Shown here in pieces: positions 6,840 to 8,605 of a stretch of 8,605 nucleotides of DNA (position 1 is the first letter of the stretch; each line of letters begins with the position of its first letter). The notes under the pieces are model-generated. The model did no database searches. It was not told the origin of the DNA and was given only the letters and a program-made list of their open reading frames with translations. Origin of the DNA: an uncultured Rhodospirillales bacterium (lineage in GTDB: Bacteria; Pseudomonadota; Alphaproteobacteria; Acetobacterales; Acetobacteraceae). The stretch lies in contig CAIVDX010000019.1 in the NCBI GenBank assembly GCA_903904805.1, forward strand, positions 1 to 8,605, in the 5' to 3' direction. The position numbers and the translations under genes were made by a program.

Positions 6840-7757
6840 TTAAGGCTGCCAGACCGCCCATGCACCGTCAAGGCGAACCGACTGTCGCGCACTGACACCG
6901 CTGAGCGCATCCGAGATCGCTCCTGTCAGTTCGCTGCGCAGTTGGGACCGCCAATCATCCGCTTTGAGGTCCTGCACCGGAACGGTCATCGGCACGGATT
7001 TCTCCTTCGCCAGCCACTCCCGTGCGGTGGTTTCGTCGCCGATCTCATCCACCAGGCCCAGCTTCAACGCCTGGCGGCCGGTATAGGCGCGGCCATCGGC
7101 GAGGCTGCGCACCTTGTCTGCGTCCATGTGCCGGCCCTTGGCGACGATCTGCACGAACTGATCATACAGGTCGGCAACGATCTCGTTCAGCACGACGCGG
7201 CCAGCATCGGAGAGAGGGTGGGTCAGCCCAGGCTGATCCTTCAGCGGGCCGGAGGTGATGGTTTCGGCTGAAATGCCAAGCTTGCCAAGAAGCCCGGAAA
7301 CTTCACCGGTTTCCAGCAGCACGCCGATTGATCCGGTCAGTGTGCTTTCCCGCGCGAAGATGCGCGCCGCCGGCACCGCGATCATGTAGCCGGCCGACGC
7401 CGCCAGACCACCCATCACTGTCACCACCGGCTTCACCGCGGCAACATGCTCGATGGCGTCATGCAGGCTCTCGCCGCCGGAGACCGCACCGCCGGGGCTG
7501 TCGATGCTGAGGATCACCGCGGCGACGGATTTGTCCTTGGCAAGCTTGTCGATTGCCTCGGTGAGTTTCCGGTTGTCGCCAATCATTCCGGATACAGTGA
7601 CCCGGGTAATGTGGTGCGAGGGCCCACCCACCCCGATGGCACGCACGGTGCCGGCGAGGGCCGCGATGACAACAGCCACCACCGCCAGGATGCGCCAAAA
7701 AGACAGGCGGCGCTTGAGGCGCCGCCTGTCCAGAAGAAGATCAGTCTCGAGGCTCAA
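6840..7757 (-). CDS. sppA: Signal peptide peptidase SppA, short form (TTG start)
   Basis: SppA is a membrane-anchored S49 serine protease that degrades cleaved signal peptides. The 305-aa product is the short single-domain type. A basic N-terminus (RRRLKRR, 11-17) precedes one membrane segment (about 20-43), placing the catalytic domain in the periplasm. SIDSPGGAVSGGESL (84-98) is a core motif. The Ser-Lys dyad is seen as Ser121 in GGLAASAGYMIA and Lys173 in SGPLKDQPG; their 52-residue spacing equals that of the B. subtilis Ser147/Lys199 pair. STLTGSIGVLLE (138-149) is also typical. The only start that keeps the anchor is TTG at 7757-7755, with GGAG eight bases upstream; the first in-frame ATG is residue 58, past the membrane helix. 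It lies between rpsA (29 bp) and ihfB (15 bp), probably cotranscribed. Confidence 0.95.
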   Translation of the reverse strand: MSLETDLLLDRRRLKRRLSFWRILAVVAVVIAALAGTVRAIGVGGPSHHITRVTVSGMIGDNRKLTEAIDKLAKDKSVAAVILSIDSPGGAVSGGESLHDAIEHVAAVKPVVTVMGGLAASAGYMIAVPAARIFARESTLTGSIGVLLETGEVSGLLGKLGISAETITSGPLKDQPGLTHPLSDAGRVVLNEIVADLYDQFVQIVAKGRHMDADKVRSLADGRAYTGRQALKLGLVDEIGDETTAREWLAKEKSVPMTVPVQDLKADDWRSQLRSELTGAISDALSGVSARQSVRLDGAWAVWQP

Positions 7758-7765
7758 CGAACGAG

Positions 7766-7769
7766 CTCC
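7766..7769 (-). promoter_or_regulatory. Ribosome-binding site of sppA
   Basis: GGAG on the minus strand, eight bases before the TTG codon at 7757. It supports the unusual TTG start of sppA, as no ATG or GTG start is available that retains the membrane anchor. Confidence 0.7.
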
Positions 7770-7786
7770 GCGATCGACCGTTCAGT

Positions 7787-8605
7787 TCACTCGACGTCCG
7801 AGGACTGCTGGTTGCGACGACGGATCGCCGCGCCCAGGATGTCGCCCAGCGAGGCGCCGGAGTCGGTGGTGCCGAACTCGGCGATCGCCTGCTTGTCTTC
7901 CTCGACTTCCTTGCCCTTGATGGTGAGCGAAAGCTTGCGCGCGGCACGATCCACCGCAACGACCTTGGCATCGACCTTCTCGCCAACGGCGAAACGGTCC
8001 GGCCGCTGGTCGCCCTTGTCACGGGCCAGCTCGGCGCGGCGGATGAAGCCGGTGAGGATCTCGTCCACCTTCACCTCGATGCCGTTGGCCTGCACCGCGG
8101 TCACCACGCAGGTGACAACGTCACCCTTGTTGACGCGGTTGAGCACTTCGGCCGCCGGATCATCATGCAGCTGCTTGATGCCCAGGCTGATGCGCTCTTT
8201 CTCGACATCGACGTCGAGAACCTTCGCCTTGACCATGGCGCCCTTCTCGAACTTGGCAATCGCCAGCTCGCCCGGCTCGTCCCAGCTGATGTCGGACATG
8301 TGAACCATGCCGTCGATGTCAGCCGAGATGCCGATGAACAGGCCGAACTCGGTGATGTTGCGCAGCTCGCCCTCGACAGTGGACCCAACCGGGTGCTGCT
8401 CAAGGAACTCTTCCCACGGGTTGCGCTGCACCTGCTTCAGGCCCAGCGAAATCCGGCGCTTGGAGCTGTCGACATCGAGCACCAGCACATCGACCTCTTG
8501 CGAGGTGGCGACGATCTTGCCGGGATGGACGTTCTTCTTGGTCCAGGACATCTCGGACACGTGCACGAGACCCTCGACCCCCGGCTCCAGCTCCACGAAG
8601 GCGCC
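7787..8605 (-). CDS. rpsA: 30S ribosomal protein S1, C-terminal 272 residues (cut by window edge)
   Basis: S1 is the large mRNA-binding protein of the small subunit, built of OB-fold S1 repeats. The visible part enters inside a repeat at GAFVELEPGVEGLVHVSEMSW and covers what correspond to repeats 4 (partial), 5 and 6 of the E. coli protein. Repeat 4 ends RRISLGLKQVQRNPW (about 49-63). Repeat 5 contains ITEFGLFIGISADIDGMVHM and ends ERISLGIKQLHDDP. Repeat 6 is more diverged (VVTAVQANGIEVKVDEILTGFIRRAEL, then ARKLSLTIKGKE). A polar tail ends RRRNQQSSDVE. The frame is open to the right edge. The GTG codon at 8596 is an internal valine, not a start. The 29-bp gap to sppA suggests a shared transcript. 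The stop is TGA at 7789-7787. Confidence 0.97.
   Translation of the reverse strand, partial: GAFVELEPGVEGLVHVSEMSWTKKNVHPGKIVATSQEVDVLVLDVDSSKRRISLGLKQVQRNPWEEFLEQHPVGSTVEGELRNITEFGLFIGISADIDGMVHMSDISWDEPGELAIAKFEKGAMVKAKVLDVDVEKERISLGIKQLHDDPAAEVLNRVNKGDVVTCVVTAVQANGIEVKVDEILTGFIRRAELARDKGDQRPDRFAVGEKVDAKVVAVDRAARKLSLTIKGKEVEEDKQAIAEFGTTDSGASLGDILGAAIRRRNQQSSDVE

Overview
The window is about 8.6 kb of GC-rich DNA in which nearly every gene reads leftwards (minus strand), with strong G/C preference at third codon positions. Protein sequences and gene order point to an alphaproteobacterium. The combination of rpsA-sppA-ihfB, ffh-rpsP-rimM-trmD-rplS and leuC-leuD-leuB, with alphaproteobacterial-looking Ffh and SppA, fits the Rhodospirillales, probably Acetobacteraceae. 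That placement is inferred from sequence character, not from a search. No tRNA, rRNA, transposase, phage gene or CRISPR array is visible. This is core chromosome.

Reading in the direction of transcription (right to left), the first block (8605-6516) is the 3' part of rpsA (ribosomal protein S1), then sppA (S49 signal peptide peptidase, apparent TTG start) and ihfB (IHF beta subunit). Gaps are 29 and 15 bp, so this is probably one transcript. It ends in an AT-rich stretch with a terminator-like structure near 6453-6486.

The second block (6408-5910) is the least explained part. It holds one small rightward gene (6124-6408, 94 aa, no family recognised). Next to it is a 214-bp divergent region with a plausible leftward sigma-70 type promoter (6040-6068), two small hairpins, and a 13-bp stem followed by a U-rich tract that looks like a rho-independent terminator lying inside the ffh leader. 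This could be an attenuator of the ffh operon or the end of a short RNA of about 85-90 nt. It lacks the conserved core of the 4.5S/SRP RNA.

The third block (5909-2457) is the SRP/ribosome-maturation operon: ffh, rpsP, rimM, trmD, rplS. Spacing is tight, including a 4-bp ATGA overlap of rimM and trmD. It joins protein targeting, two ribosomal proteins, a 30S maturation factor and the tRNA m1G37 methyltransferase. After a 78-bp gap with a perfect 9-bp GC hairpin comes the fourth block (2378-1): leuC, leuD and the start of leuB. These encode the isomerase subunits and dehydrogenase of leucine synthesis. They are translationally coupled (TGATG overlap between leuC and leuD; leuB ribosome-binding site inside the leuD stop region). 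leuB runs off the left edge and rpsA off the right edge.

I found no clear new system. The best leads are the ffh leader structure and the unassigned small rightward gene beside it.
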